Numbered from the stretch's first letter, positions 15,258-23,575 are shown. The stretch: DNA of 24,129 nucleotides from Clostridia bacterium (GCA_030445875.1 JASUSX010000003.1:1-24129), one strand, 5' to 3'. The notes: generated by a model not told the origin, from the letters alone. A program made the numbers and translations.

Positions 15258-16189
15258 AGTACCGGCTGCCCGTCAACGACCAGCCGGGGCTGCAGGAGGA
15301 TCCCGTCCAGGTGGCTAGGGGCCTCCACCCGGCCGCCGAAGGTGCTGTTATCCCCCAGGGCTATATGCACGGTCCCCCGTACCTTCTCGTCCTCCAGGAC
15401 CCGGCCCGTCAACCGGGCCCGGGGATTTAAGCCAATGCCCAGTTCGGCGATATTGCGGCTGGCCGGGCCATAGCGGTTGAAAATGGTCTCTTCTAAAAGG
15501 CGGGCCTCGCGGCCGCCGCCTACGGCAACAGCTTGACCCCCTTGCACCTCAATCCTTAAGGGCTGCTCCAGGACGCCGAAACCGGCCAAGGCGCCGTCGA
15601 TGACCAGTATTCCCCGGGCCGTACCCTCCACCGGGGCGATATAGGCTTCGCCGGCGGGGAGGTTGCCGAAGGCCCCCGGCTGGCGGTAAAGGCCGGTGTC
15701 GGGGTGGCCCTGCCGGCCGGCAATGCTGAAGGTGAGGTCCGTCCCCGCGGGCGTGGTCAGGTGGACCTCGTGACCACCGCTCAGAATAGCAGCGTAGTGC
15801 TCGCAGTCTGCTGCCAGGGTATTATAATCCACGGCCAGGGTGCGCTGGAGCATATCCGCCGTGGCTCCCGGCAGGGAGGCGATCCGCGCCCCGGCGATGT
15901 TAGCCTCCCGGCGGGCGCGGGTGTGGGACAGGGATTTAGCCGTTACCAGGACGGCGACCTGGGCTTGCCCCATGGCTGCCGCCACCATCCCGGGCGGCTC
16001 CTGGCCGTGATTGTCCCGGGACAGCATGGTAAGGCAGGCTGTTTCTGCTTCTAATTCCCGGGCTGCCTGGAAAAAGGCAGCGCCCAGGGGCTCCAGGTCG
16101 GTATCGGTGACAATGAGGACCGTAGTACCGGTTGTTACCGCCAGGCACTCAACCAGGGCCAGGCGGCAGGCCTGGGCTAGATCAGGCAT
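15254..16189 (-). CDS. M29-type metallo-aminopeptidase
   Basis: A 311-residue protein resembling the thermophilic M29 aminopeptidases (AmpS/AmpT type), which remove N-terminal residues from peptides with two metal ions. The likely ligands are present: E181 in PAGEAYIAP, E249 in IAELGIGLNP, H275 in GTVHIALGDN, and H293/D295 in SHLDG. It is shorter than the classical enzymes of about 400 residues, and the N-terminal domain is compact. The ATG at 16189 has AAGGAG about 9 bases upstream. It lies downstream of the AmmeMemoRadiSam pair on the same strand after an 83-base gap, so cotranscription is possible. It ends in a 3-base overlap with the convergent small gene. Confidence 0.8.
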   Translation of the reverse strand: MPDLAQACRLALVECLAVTTGTTVLIVTDTDLEPLGAAFFQAARELEAETACLTMLSRDNHGQEPPGMVAAAMGQAQVAVLVTAKSLSHTRARREANIAGARIASLPGATADMLQRTLAVDYNTLAADCEHYAAILSGGHEVHLTTPAGTDLTFSIAGRQGHPDTGLYRQPGAFGNLPAGEAYIAPVEGTARGILVIDGALAGFGVLEQPLRIEVQGGQAVAVGGGREARLLEETIFNRYGPASRNIAELGIGLNPRARLTGRVLEDEKVRGTVHIALGDNSTFGGRVEAPSHLDGILLQPRLVVDGQPVL

Positions 16190-16272
16190 GTTAACAACTC
16201 CTTCATAAATGGCTCTTTCGCAGGCTGGCTTTGTTTTCGCTCGCTATAAACTAAAGCGGGACCTCTAACATT

Positions 16273-17271
16273 TTACCTGACAATAGCCAGCTCATGTCCG
16301 CAGGCGCGGCAGGTACGCCCTGTCAGGCCCGGCAGGGAAATGCGGTAGCCCGTGCGGCGGATGACCAGCTCGCCACAAATAGGGCAGTAAGTGTTGTTGG
16401 CTTCCGGGTCGGCGACATTGCCCAGGTAAACATAATGTAAGTGCCTCCTGGCCATCTCCCAGGCGCGGCGCATAGTTGCCAGGGGCGTGGGTGGTGCCTC
16501 CAGGCGGTACCGGGGGAAGTAGCGGGAAAAATGCAGGGGCGTATCTATGCCCAGATTGGCTGCCACCCACCGGACCAGCTCTTCCAGCTGCTGCGGGTCG
16601 TCGTTCAGGCCCGTCACCAGTAGGGTTGTTATCTCTACATGATTTCCGGCCCTGGCTGCCGCCGCGGCTGTTTCCAGGACGGGCCGGTAGTCGCCGTGGA
16701 CCACTTTACGGTAAAACTCCAGGCTGAAGCCCTTCACGTCGATATTCCAGGCATCGATCCAGGGCAGGAGCTCGGCCAGGGGCTCCTGCCGGATAAAGCC
16801 GTTAGATACCATGACGTTTTTTAGCCCTGCCTGCCGGGCCAGGCGCGCTGTGGCCAGGACGAACTCGAACCACACCAGGGGCTCGGAGTAGGTATAGGCT
16901 ATGCCAATGCTCTTGACTTCCCGCGCCTTCTCTACCAGGTCCGCGGGGGTGATAAAAGCCGTCTCCGGTTCCTCCTGGGCAATTTCCCAATTCTGGCAGA
17001 ACTGGCAGCAGAAGTTACACCCCACCGTGCCCGCCGAAAGGATCAGACTACCAGGGTAGAAGTGGTAGAGGGGCTTTTTTTCTATGGGGTCCAGGGCCAG
17101 GGAGGAACAGCGGCCGAAGTTGCGGGTGTAAAGCTTCCCCTCCCGGTTTTCCCGCACCCGGCAGATACCCCTTTTACCCGGGGGGATAACGCAGGTGTGG
17201 GGGCAAAGGCAGCACTCCACCTTCTCGCCAGGTAATTTTACATAATATGAGGCTTCGGTTAAATCGACCAT
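16273..17271 (-). CDS. amrS: AmmeMemoRadiSam system radical SAM enzyme
   Basis: A 332-residue radical SAM protein. The cluster motif is C85-x3-C89-x2-C92 (CNFCCQFC, with an extra Cys88), followed by QNWEIAQ. An N-terminal Cys group (C20, C21, C23, C27, C37) and a C-terminal zinc-ribbon-like pair (C296/C299 and C321/C324) frame the core. These features and YTYSEPLVWFEF match the radical SAM member of the AmmeMemoRadiSam set, related to pyruvate formate-lyase activating enzymes. The substrate is not known. The ATG at 17271 has GGGAG about 6 bases upstream. It follows the MEMO-AMMECR1 fusion gene by 60 bases, across a hairpin, and the two should work together. Confidence 0.93.
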   Translation of the reverse strand: MVDLTEASYYVKLPGEKVECCLCPHTCVIPPGKRGICRVRENREGKLYTRNFGRCSSLALDPIEKKPLYHFYPGSLILSAGTVGCNFCCQFCQNWEIAQEEPETAFITPADLVEKAREVKSIGIAYTYSEPLVWFEFVLATARLARQAGLKNVMVSNGFIRQEPLAELLPWIDAWNIDVKGFSLEFYRKVVHGDYRPVLETAAAAARAGNHVEITTLLVTGLNDDPQQLEELVRWVAANLGIDTPLHFSRYFPRYRLEAPPTPLATMRRAWEMARRHLHYVYLGNVADPEANNTYCPICGELVIRRTGYRISLPGLTGRTCRACGHELAIVR

Positions 17272-17292
17272 CTGCTCTCCCTTCCTGTCAAC

Positions 17293-17326
17293 ATCGGTCC
17301 GGGCCAGGGTGGTGGCCCGCTCCGAT
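17293..17326 (-). other. Intercistronic hairpin between the two AmmeMemoRadiSam genes
   Basis: ATCGG (17293-17297) with CCGAT (17322-17326), and CGGGCCA (17300-17306) with TGGCCCG (17313-17319), form a 12-bp stem with a symmetric 2x2 internal loop and a GGGTGG loop. No T-run follows on the minus strand. An RNA-processing or stabilising element is more likely than a terminator. Confidence 0.45.
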
Positions 17327-17331
17327 CACGG

Positions 17332-18798
17332 TTAATGGTAGCGCGTCACCTTGAACCGCTCCAGCCGGTAGGGTTCGTCCGGGCCGATGCCGCCCTTCTG
17401 GCGGGCAATGGCTACCTGTTCTTCCACGGTATCGACCCCTCCCAGGTCGGGAAGGAGCAGCCCCCGCCGCCGGCCATGGCTGACGATGACGCCGTAGACC
17501 TTCGGGTCCAGGCCCGCCAGGGTAGTTGGCTCGGGTTCACCCAGGACGTCTACAGAATACTGAAGTTCCGGCAATTCGTCCACCGTAACGGGGGGAAAGC
17601 GGGGGTCATCCAGCCCGGCGGCCAGGGCATTGTAAATAATCTCCTGGGCCAGGTTCTCCCGGGTCGGGCCGATGGTACCAATACAGCCCCGCAGGTTGCC
17701 GTGCTTCTTCAAAGAGACAAAGGCTCCGGCCCGGCCGGCCAGTCCTGGGGGTAAGGGATCGGGCACGGGTAACACCCGGCCGGTATGCAGGTAGTGCTCC
17801 AGGCTCTGACTGGCCAGGCGCACTGGCAGGGATTCCCCGGCTTTTTGAGCCTCCCTAACTGCTCCGGTTGCTCCATTTTCTCCAGTTTTGCCTGAACGCC
17901 CCGCTTTCCCGGACTTGCCGGTCTGCCCGCTCGCCTTCCCCTTCCCGGCCAGCAGGCTTGTTGCCGGGTCTCTTCCCGATGGCTCCAGGTGGGCCACCAG
18001 GTAGCCGACCCCGAAGGGGCCTTCGTAGGATAATACCTCCCCCCTGACCTTATGGCCGTCCAGGGCTCCCAGGCCCATAATGAAAGAGCGCAGGCCACAT
18101 TCGCCGGCCCTGGCCGACAGTTCTTCCGGGATGTTTAGTATCCCTTCCACATCCAGGGACGCCAGAAGTTCCCGTAGCCGGGTATCAAAGTCCTTTCCCC
18201 GCGGGTCATAGCCGGCCGGCGCCCCGGGCAGCAGGCGGTGGGACATATCGCCGCTGGCCACCAGCAGCGCCCGGCGCGGGCTATCCTCCAGCGCCCGTGC
18301 CAGGGCGGCGCCGAAGGCATAGAGTTTCTGCCGCTCCAGGAAAGCCATGCCCATGGCCACCAGGGGTGTCTCCAAACCCGCCTGGCGCAAGAAGTAAAGG
18401 GGCACCATCATACCGTGATCCAGCTCCGGGGTTAAACCATAGCTCTGGCAGGTGGCATCGTCCAGCCAGGCCACCGGCACCCCGGCTGCCCGGGCGCCCG
18501 CAGCTATGGCCTGGCTTAAATCCAGGTCCAGGGAATATGTAAACCGGACTTCCCCGGCCCGGAAGGCCCCCAGGTCACCCTTTAGCTCCTTTACAGCCCA
18601 GATACCTACCGCGTCGCGGAAAACCGGGCCGTGAGGGGAAATGATGATTATTACTTCCGGCCGGTGGGCTGCCACCCGCGCCGCAAGCTCCCTGGCCGCC
18701 GTAACCGTAGCGCTAATCTTCTCCAACTCCCGGCCCCCGACCTCCGGCACCATAATAGGCGGGTGGGGCATCAGGGCCACATCCAGCAACCGTCCCAT
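17332..18798 (-). CDS. AmmeMemoRadiSam proteins B and A fused (MEMO-like plus AMMECR1)
   Basis: A 488-residue two-domain protein. Residues 1-275 are MEMO/LigB-like: MPHPPI (H12), SPHG (H56), LDHGMMVPL (H128), SGDMSH (H187) and AGECGL (C234). In human MEMO1 two His and one Cys bind metal, so H12, H56 and C234 are candidate ligands by inference. Residues 325-488 are an AMMECR1 domain with its hallmark NLRGCIGT (368-375). The two are joined by a linker containing eight uninterrupted Gly-X-Y triplets (291-314). The start at 18798 (ATG) has AAGGGGTGA upstream; the ATG at 18828 lacks an SD. With the radical SAM gene next door, the full triad is encoded. Pathway and substrate are unknown. Confidence 0.92.
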   Translation of the reverse strand: MGRLLDVALMPHPPIMVPEVGGRELEKISATVTAARELAARVAAHRPEVIIIISPHGPVFRDAVGIWAVKELKGDLGAFRAGEVRFTYSLDLDLSQAIAAGARAAGVPVAWLDDATCQSYGLTPELDHGMMVPLYFLRQAGLETPLVAMGMAFLERQKLYAFGAALARALEDSPRRALLVASGDMSHRLLPGAPAGYDPRGKDFDTRLRELLASLDVEGILNIPEELSARAGECGLRSFIMGLGALDGHKVRGEVLSYEGPFGVGYLVAHLEPSGRDPATSLLAGKGKASGQTGKSGKAGRSGKTGENGATGAVREAQKAGESLPVRLASQSLEHYLHTGRVLPVPDPLPPGLAGRAGAFVSLKKHGNLRGCIGTIGPTRENLAQEIIYNALAAGLDDPRFPPVTVDELPELQYSVDVLGEPEPTTLAGLDPKVYGVIVSHGRRRGLLLPDLGGVDTVEEQVAIARQKGGIGPDEPYRLERFKVTRYH

Positions 18799-18918
18799 AT
18801 AATCACCCCTTTTAATATAGCCCGGCACCTATCCTTTCATGTAATAAGCAGCCAGGCCCGGGTATTCCTTTCAGGTATACTTTACCACATTCACCGGCAG
18901 GATGACAGGGACTAAATA

Positions 18919-18944
18919 GCCCGTGACGTGTTCCTGTCACGGGC
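18919..18944 (-). terminator. Hairpin downstream of cwlD, possible terminator
   Basis: GCCCGTGAC (18919-18927) and GTCACGGGC (18936-18944) form a perfect 9-bp stem with an 8-base loop, about 110 bases past the cwlD stop. On the minus strand it is followed by TATTTAGT, a poor U-tract. It may be a weak terminator separating cwlD from the AmmeMemoRadiSam genes. Confidence 0.45.
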
Positions 18945-19053
18945 CATTGTATGTTCTCCTTGGCCTGCAGGATGACCATCCGGTTCTCCCTGCTCCACCC
19001 TGGCTTCACGCTGCTATTCCTTTGACCGCTCCGGTCACCCCTCAACACCCGCT

Positions 19054-19800
19054 TCATGGACCCCGGCGCTGGGGCGGCCCGGCTGCCCCGCTCCCGGCGC
19101 CCTTCTCCGCCAGGTAGTTTACCAGGCCGGCATAGATAGCGAAGGCCATCTGGCGCTGATAGCCGTCGTCGGCCAGGAGCTTTTCCTCCTGGGGATTAGA
19201 GATAAAACCTACTTCAACAATGACCGCTGGTATCTTCTGAGCGCGCAGGACCAGGGCGTCGATGCTCAAGGGCACCCGGTCGGTATTGGCCAGGCGGCGC
19301 CGGATTTCCGCCTGGATGGCTTCGGCCAGCTTTTTCCCTTCCGTAGATTTTTGATCGTAGAAAAGCTGGGCACCCCGCTCGCGGCCGTCAAAGGCGTTGC
19401 AGTGGATGGAGATAAAGAGGTCGGCGCCGACCCTTTTAGCCAGCCGGACCCGCTCCACCAGGTCATCGCCGGACTCCCCTTCCTGGACGTTCTCATCCTG
19501 GCGGGTTAAGAAAACGCGGGCGCCGCCCCGGGTTAAGAATTCAGCCAGGCGCTGGCTGATGGCCAGGTTCACCCGATCTTCCGGGGTCCCCCCCGGGCCC
19601 GTAGCGCCGGAATCAATGCCACCGTGGCCCGGATCGACCACCACCACCTGGTTGGCCACCGCCCAGGAAAGGGCCTGGATGGCCTCTTCCTCTTTCCAAC
19701 CCTGGTAATAGCTCCAGGCCAACAAACCACCGATCAGCGCCAGGGCGGCTAACATAAGCCCCCGGCCCCACCGCCAGCGCATAAATACCACCCGCGCCAT
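19054..19800 (-). CDS. cwlD: N-acetylmuramoyl-L-alanine amidase, CwlD type
   Basis: A 248-residue amidase_3 enzyme. CwlD cleaves the peptide side chains from muramic acid during spore-cortex muramic-lactam formation, needed for germination. One hydrophobic helix (about 14-30) acts as a signal anchor or signal peptide, so the enzyme works outside the membrane. Zinc ligands are H59 (VVDPGHGG), E74 (TPEDR) and H133 (SIHCNAF); the catalytic-type glutamate is E196 (VEVGFISNPQEE). No cell-wall-binding repeats are present, as expected for CwlD, though a lytic amidase cannot be fully excluded. The ATG at 19800 has GGGG 5 bases and GGGAG 12 bases upstream. The C-terminal tail is Gly/Pro-rich. It is divergent from the ABC exporter genes. 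Confidence 0.88.
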   Translation of the reverse strand: MARVVFMRWRWGRGLMLAALALIGGLLAWSYYQGWKEEEAIQALSWAVANQVVVVDPGHGGIDSGATGPGGTPEDRVNLAISQRLAEFLTRGGARVFLTRQDENVQEGESGDDLVERVRLAKRVGADLFISIHCNAFDGRERGAQLFYDQKSTEGKKLAEAIQAEIRRRLANTDRVPLSIDALVLRAQKIPAVIVEVGFISNPQEEKLLADDGYQRQMAFAIYAGLVNYLAEKGAGSGAAGPPQRRGP

Positions 19801-19964
19801 TTATCCCCGCTCCCACAACTATATTAGCCCTGTAAAAGATATGCCCGGGATCTATTCGTTAAACCAGGGAAGTATTTCCTGCCCTGGGGAAACAAATCTC
19901 ATCTTTTTATCCGGCCCAAGCCTCCCACGCGCAAAAATTACGCCCCGGGTGGGAAAAATATGCC

Positions 19965-19993
19965 TTGATCGCCCGGGTAAGCCCTGATAAAAT
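19965..19993 (+). promoter_or_regulatory. Sigma-A-like promoter of the ABC exporter operon
   Basis: TTGATC (19965-19970) and TAAAAT (19988-19993) are separated by 17 bases and lie about 33 bases upstream of the GTG start at 20027. Confidence 0.65.
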
Positions 19994-20026
19994 TAGTTTT
20001 TAAGCGAAGGGAAAGGAAGGGAGAGC

Positions 20027-21001
20027 GTGGCCGTTATCGTTGTCCGGGACCTGGTCAGGCGCTTTAACGACCTGGTGGCCGTAGACGGGGTTACCTTTGA
20101 CGTCGAAGAGGGGGAGATCTTCGGCTTCCTGGGACCCAACGGCGCCGGCAAATCAACTACTATTAAGATGCTCTGCACCCTGCTCAAACCCAGCGGCGGC
20201 AGCATCACCCTGGCCGGCTTTGACGTGGTCCGCCAGCCGGACGCCGTACGCCGCGCCATCGGCCTGGTCTTCCAGGATAATTCCCTGGACGACCGCCTGA
20301 CAGCGGAAGAAAATCTACTTTTCCACGGTCTCCTTTACGGTCTCCCGCGGGCGACTATCCGGGGGCGCATGGATGAGGTCCTGGCCATGGTCAACCTGGA
20401 CGACCGCCGCCGGGACATAGTACACACCTTTTCCGGCGGTATGCGCCGGCGGCTGGAGATCGCCCGCGGCCTGCTGCACCACCCGCGGGTGCTTTTTCTT
20501 GACGAGCCCACGGTGGGCCTTGACCCCCAGACCCGCAGCGCCATCTGGCAGCACATCCACCGCCTGCGCCAGGAAAAAAACATTACCATCTTTATGACCA
20601 CCCACTACATGGACGAGGCGGAGAACTGCGACCGCATCGCTATCATCGACCATGGCCGCATCCAGGCCCTGGATACACCGGATAACTTGAAACGCGGCTT
20701 AGGGGGCGATGTAATAACCATGATGACCGTCGACGACTCCCGTCTGCAGCAGGAGATCGCCGCCCGCTACGGCGTCAGGGCAGTTAAAGATGAAGAAGGC
20801 CTGCGCCTGCAGGTTGGCGACGGGGCTACCTTCATCCCCCGGGTAGCCGCCGACTTCGGGGGACAGATTAACAGTATTTCCTTACGGCGCCCTACCTTGG
20901 ACGACGTTTTTTTAAGCCTCACCGGTCGGGCCATCCGGGAAGAAAAACTCTCCGCCGCCGACCTTATGCGCTTAAACCGCCGCCATGGCCGGCGGCATTA
21001 A
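20027..21001 (+). CDS. ABC transporter ATP-binding protein, DrrA/ABC-2 exporter type
   Basis: A 324-residue ATPase subunit. Walker A is GPNGAGKST (36-44), Q-loop Q83, signature FSGGMRRR (135-142), Walker B VLFLDE (155-160) and switch H193. After about residue 215 comes the extra C-terminal domain of the DrrA (daunorubicin-resistance) group, ending LDDVFLSLTGR and a basic RRHGRRH tail. The start is a GTG at 20027 with GGAAGGGAG upstream. The next gene, 27 bases on, is its permease, so two copies of each probably form the exporter. Substrates of this group range from drugs to lipids and polysaccharides; nothing here identifies one. Confidence 0.95.
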   Translation: MAVIVVRDLVRRFNDLVAVDGVTFDVEEGEIFGFLGPNGAGKSTTIKMLCTLLKPSGGSITLAGFDVVRQPDAVRRAIGLVFQDNSLDDRLTAEENLLFHGLLYGLPRATIRGRMDEVLAMVNLDDRRRDIVHTFSGGMRRRLEIARGLLHHPRVLFLDEPTVGLDPQTRSAIWQHIHRLRQEKNITIFMTTHYMDEAENCDRIAIIDHGRIQALDTPDNLKRGLGGDVITMMTVDDSRLQQEIAARYGVRAVKDEEGLRLQVGDGATFIPRVAADFGGQINSISLRRPTLDDVFLSLTGRAIREEKLSAADLMRLNRRHGRRH

Positions 21002-21028
21002 TTTAGTCCATTAGCACGGAGGTAAAAT

Positions 21029-21823
21029 ATGCAGCCCGCCCTGCGCGCCATCTATACCATCTGGTACCGGGAGTTTATCCGCTTTATCCGCGAGCGCAGC
21101 CGCATCGTCGGTATGATCGGCCAGCCCCTCCTTTACCTGCTCATTGTCGGCCAGGGGATATCGGCGGCCATGGGCTTTCGCGGCGTACCCGCCAACGTAC
21201 CGGTCAATTACGTCCAGTTCATGTACCCGGGCATCCTAGGTATGTCCGTCCTCTTCACCTCCATCTTTTCCGGCGTCTCCATTATCTGGGACCGAGAGTT
21301 CGGCTTCTTAAAGGAGGTCCTGGTGGCCCCGGTGCCCCGCTGGGCCACGGCCCTGGGTAAAGCCCTGGGCGGCAGTACTGTGGCCCTCATCCAGGCCGCC
21401 ATCATGCTCCTGCTGGCACCCTTTATCAAAGTACCCCTGACGCCCCTCATAATCCTCCAGCTCCTGGGTATCCTGTTCCTGATCTCCTTAAGCCTTACTT
21501 TCTTCGGCATCGCCATAGCCAGCCGGATGGAGACCATGGAGGGCTTCCAGATGATCATGAACTTCCTGGTCATGCCCCTCTTTTTCCTTAGCGGCGCCAT
21601 TTTCCCCATGACCAATTTGCCGAGCTGGATGGCTTTCTTTATGAAGATCGACCCCCTGACCTACGGCGTCGATGCCTTGCGGCGGATTATCTATGCCGAC
21701 GCCGACCCCCGGGTAGTAGAGTTCCTGGTCCACTACAGTCTGGGCTTCGACCTGGCCGTGATTGCCCTTATGGCCCTGGTCCTGGGAATTTTAGGCTCCT
21801 GGTCCTTCAGCCGGCAGGAGTAA
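21029..21823 (+). CDS. ABC-2 type transporter permease (DrrB-like)
   Basis: A 264-residue membrane protein with about six hydrophobic segments and a cytoplasmic N-terminus. YREFIRFIRERSRIVGMIGQ precedes TM1, and EFGFLKEVLVAPVPRWATALGKA is the cytoplasmic coupling region that contacts the ATPase. FFLSGAIFPMTNLPSWM, between TM4/5 and the last loop, is a typical ABC-2 feature. The ATG at 21029 has GGAGG 7-8 bases upstream. It pairs with the upstream ATPase gene. A strong terminator follows directly. Confidence 0.94.
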   Translation: MQPALRAIYTIWYREFIRFIRERSRIVGMIGQPLLYLLIVGQGISAAMGFRGVPANVPVNYVQFMYPGILGMSVLFTSIFSGVSIIWDREFGFLKEVLVAPVPRWATALGKALGGSTVALIQAAIMLLLAPFIKVPLTPLIILQLLGILFLISLSLTFFGIAIASRMETMEGFQMIMNFLVMPLFFLSGAIFPMTNLPSWMAFFMKIDPLTYGVDALRRIIYADADPRVVEFLVHYSLGFDLAVIALMALVLGILGSWSFSRQE

Positions 21824-21824
21824 G

Positions 21825-21854
21825 TAAAGGGGCGGCCCAGCGGCCGCCCCTTTA
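21825..21854. terminator. Strong bidirectional terminator
   Basis: TAAAGGGGCGGCC (21825-21837) pairs perfectly with GGCCGCCCCTTTA (21842-21854) around a 4-base loop, giving a 13-bp stem whose outer A/T pairs supply short T-tracts on both strands. It sits between the stop codons of the ABC permease (21823) and the convergent symporter (21862). Confidence 0.85.
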
Positions 21855-21861
21855 GTCCTAA

Positions 21862-23520
21862 TTAGCCCACCGGTTTCTCCTGGGCCCGTATGCCCTGGAA
21901 CCGGTCCTTTTCCATGGCCAGGCCCGTTTCCTCTGCCTCCCTGGTAAAGGTAATCACCATACAGAAAGCGGCGATAAAGATCAGGAAAAGCACCATACCA
22001 AAAACGCCTTTGGTGTAGAGCCACTTAAACTGGTTGACAGCCAGGATGATTAAAGCCAGGCCGGCCACTATGGCCCCCAGTCCCACGCTCCGGGCCACTC
22101 CCCGCTCCGGTATGGCCCAGCGGTAGCTGCCAGCCTTCTCCACCAGGGTTACCAGGGCTAGGGCCGAAACGTTAAAGATCATGCCGATCCAAACGGGGTG
22201 GATATTCAAGTAGAATTTAGCCGGGTGCCAGCCGCCCAGGTGGTACCAGGCCACGCCGGATACGAAACCGGCAACCAGGGCGCTGACGGCTGCCTTCCTG
22301 GTAGCCAGAGGCCAGAAGAGAACGCCGATGATGGGGGCAAAGGTGGCGCCGTTGCGGGCCGTCCAGGCCAGGACATTCCACCAGGCAGCCTGCTCCGTGC
22401 GCAGGAAGCCAAAAACGATCATTAAACCGGTCAGGATGACCAGGGACCATTTGGTGTAGCTCACCATCTGCCGGTCGGTAAGCCCGGGGTTAAGGGACGA
22501 AGCCACATCCCGGCCCAGGCTGGTGGCCCCGGAAAACTGGCAGGGCGCACCCCAGCCCAGGGCGCAGGCCCAGATACCCATGAAAAAGATACCTACCAGG
22601 GGCGGCGGTAAAACCTGGGCCAGGTATTGGGGCACAGCCACCAGACCGCGACCCACGCCAGGGGCCACTATAGCCGCGGCCAGGCCGAAGAGGACGCCCA
22701 GGACGATAAAGACGATATTAAAGCCGGCCGCCCACAAAAGGCCTTTTTGCCCTTCTTCCGGTGTGCGGCAGGAGAGGGCCATCTGGAAGGCTGCCTGGGC
22801 CAGGAAAACATTGACCAGGAAGGTGCCGAACCAGGCCAGGATGGTTTGCAAGCCGACTGTGGTCAGGCCGAACATGGCCGGTTTGGTTGCCGCTAGCTGG
22901 CTCAAGCCGGCCAAACCGGGTTTAATGAAGAAGGCCACCAGGCCGATAACAAACATCAGGGTAAAGGCCACGGTGTTAGCCGTCTGGGTAAAGACCACCG
23001 ACCACATGCCCCCGGCCTGCAGGTAAATGAGTAAGAGCAGGGCGCTGAAGATTACCCAAGTGGATAAAGACATGCCGGTAAAGGCACTCATGGCCGCAGC
23101 AAAGGCCAGGGCATTGGCCGTGGCGTACATGGGGAAGGTAAAGGCCGTTACAGCGCCGGCGATGGCTTTGGCCGTGCGACCGTAGCGGTCACCGATCATT
23201 CCTGATACCGTAATTACCAGGCGTTTACGGAAAGGTACCACGAAAAACAGGGCGATAATAACTACATGAATTAGTTCGGCCACACCATACCAGCCGGCGG
23301 AGATGCCCGTCGTGTAGGCTAGTTCCAGGATGGCGATATATGAGGAGCCGGAGAAGAGCCCGGTTATGCAAACGGCTACCATCCAGGGCTTAAACTTACG
23401 GCCGCCTACCCAGAAGTCTTCACCCCGGGCGGCCTTGCTTTTAGCTACATTACCGGCGACAATCAGGGCGACTGTATAGATGACGGCCATAAACAGGATC
23501 CAGAAAGCGTAACTATTCAC
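21862..23520 (-). CDS. Sodium:solute symporter (SSS) family transporter
   Basis: A 552-residue, mostly hydrophobic protein with about 13 membrane segments. It has the SSS N-terminal pattern EDFWVGGRKFKPWMVAV (34-50), GLFSGSSYI (54-62), and GGMWSVVFTQTAN (170-182) in the position of the usual GG-x2-AV-x2-TD motif. It would import an organic solute with sodium; specificity is not evident. In the segment that normally holds the serine/threonine sodium site, residues 322-339 read GWGAPCQFSGATSLGRDV, which is divergent. The start is a GTG at 23520 with GGGGGG 8 bases upstream. A 20-codon ORF ends 5 bases inside this gene and may couple its translation. It lies 83 bases downstream of the OsmC gene, possibly in one transcript. 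Confidence 0.9.
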   Translation of the reverse strand: MNSYAFWILFMAVIYTVALIVAGNVAKSKAARGEDFWVGGRKFKPWMVAVCITGLFSGSSYIAILELAYTTGISAGWYGVAELIHVVIIALFFVVPFRKRLVITVSGMIGDRYGRTAKAIAGAVTAFTFPMYATANALAFAAAMSAFTGMSLSTWVIFSALLLLIYLQAGGMWSVVFTQTANTVAFTLMFVIGLVAFFIKPGLAGLSQLAATKPAMFGLTTVGLQTILAWFGTFLVNVFLAQAAFQMALSCRTPEEGQKGLLWAAGFNIVFIVLGVLFGLAAAIVAPGVGRGLVAVPQYLAQVLPPPLVGIFFMGIWACALGWGAPCQFSGATSLGRDVASSLNPGLTDRQMVSYTKWSLVILTGLMIVFGFLRTEQAAWWNVLAWTARNGATFAPIIGVLFWPLATRKAAVSALVAGFVSGVAWYHLGGWHPAKFYLNIHPVWIGMIFNVSALALVTLVEKAGSYRWAIPERGVARSVGLGAIVAGLALIILAVNQFKWLYTKGVFGMVLFLIFIAAFCMVITFTREAEETGLAMEKDRFQGIRAQEKPVG

Positions 23521-23575
23521 CCTCAGTTCCCCCCTGTAACTTAATTTTAGTCTCCTGAATTATTTTCCTGGTCAT
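23513..23575 (-). CDS. Possible 20-residue leader ORF overlapping the symporter start
   Basis: ATG at 23575, then MTRKIIQETKIKLQGGTEGE and a TAG at 23515-23513. AGGGGA lies about 5 bases upstream of the ATG. Its stop overlaps the beginning of the symporter gene (GTGAATAG), and the symporter SD lies inside it. This is a layout for translational coupling. It may also be a chance ORF; the peptide is not recognisable. Confidence 0.25.
   Translation of the reverse strand: MTRKIIQETKIKLQGGTEGE

Noticed and set aside
18812..19057. 81-codon minus-strand ORF overlapping the cwlD stop as ATGA
   Set aside because: Stop/start overlap is suggestive, but there is no good SD, no recognisable protein, and a 9-bp hairpin lies in its middle.
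19864..19887. CCAGGG/CCCTGG inverted repeat between cwlD and the ABC operon
   Set aside because: Only 6 bp with a 12-base loop and not aligned with either promoter or SD; too weak to call.
22878..22919. 9-bp inverted repeat CCGGTTTGG/CCAAACCGG in the symporter gene
   Set aside because: It has a 24-base spacer within coding sequence and is plausibly incidental in GC-rich repetitive codons.
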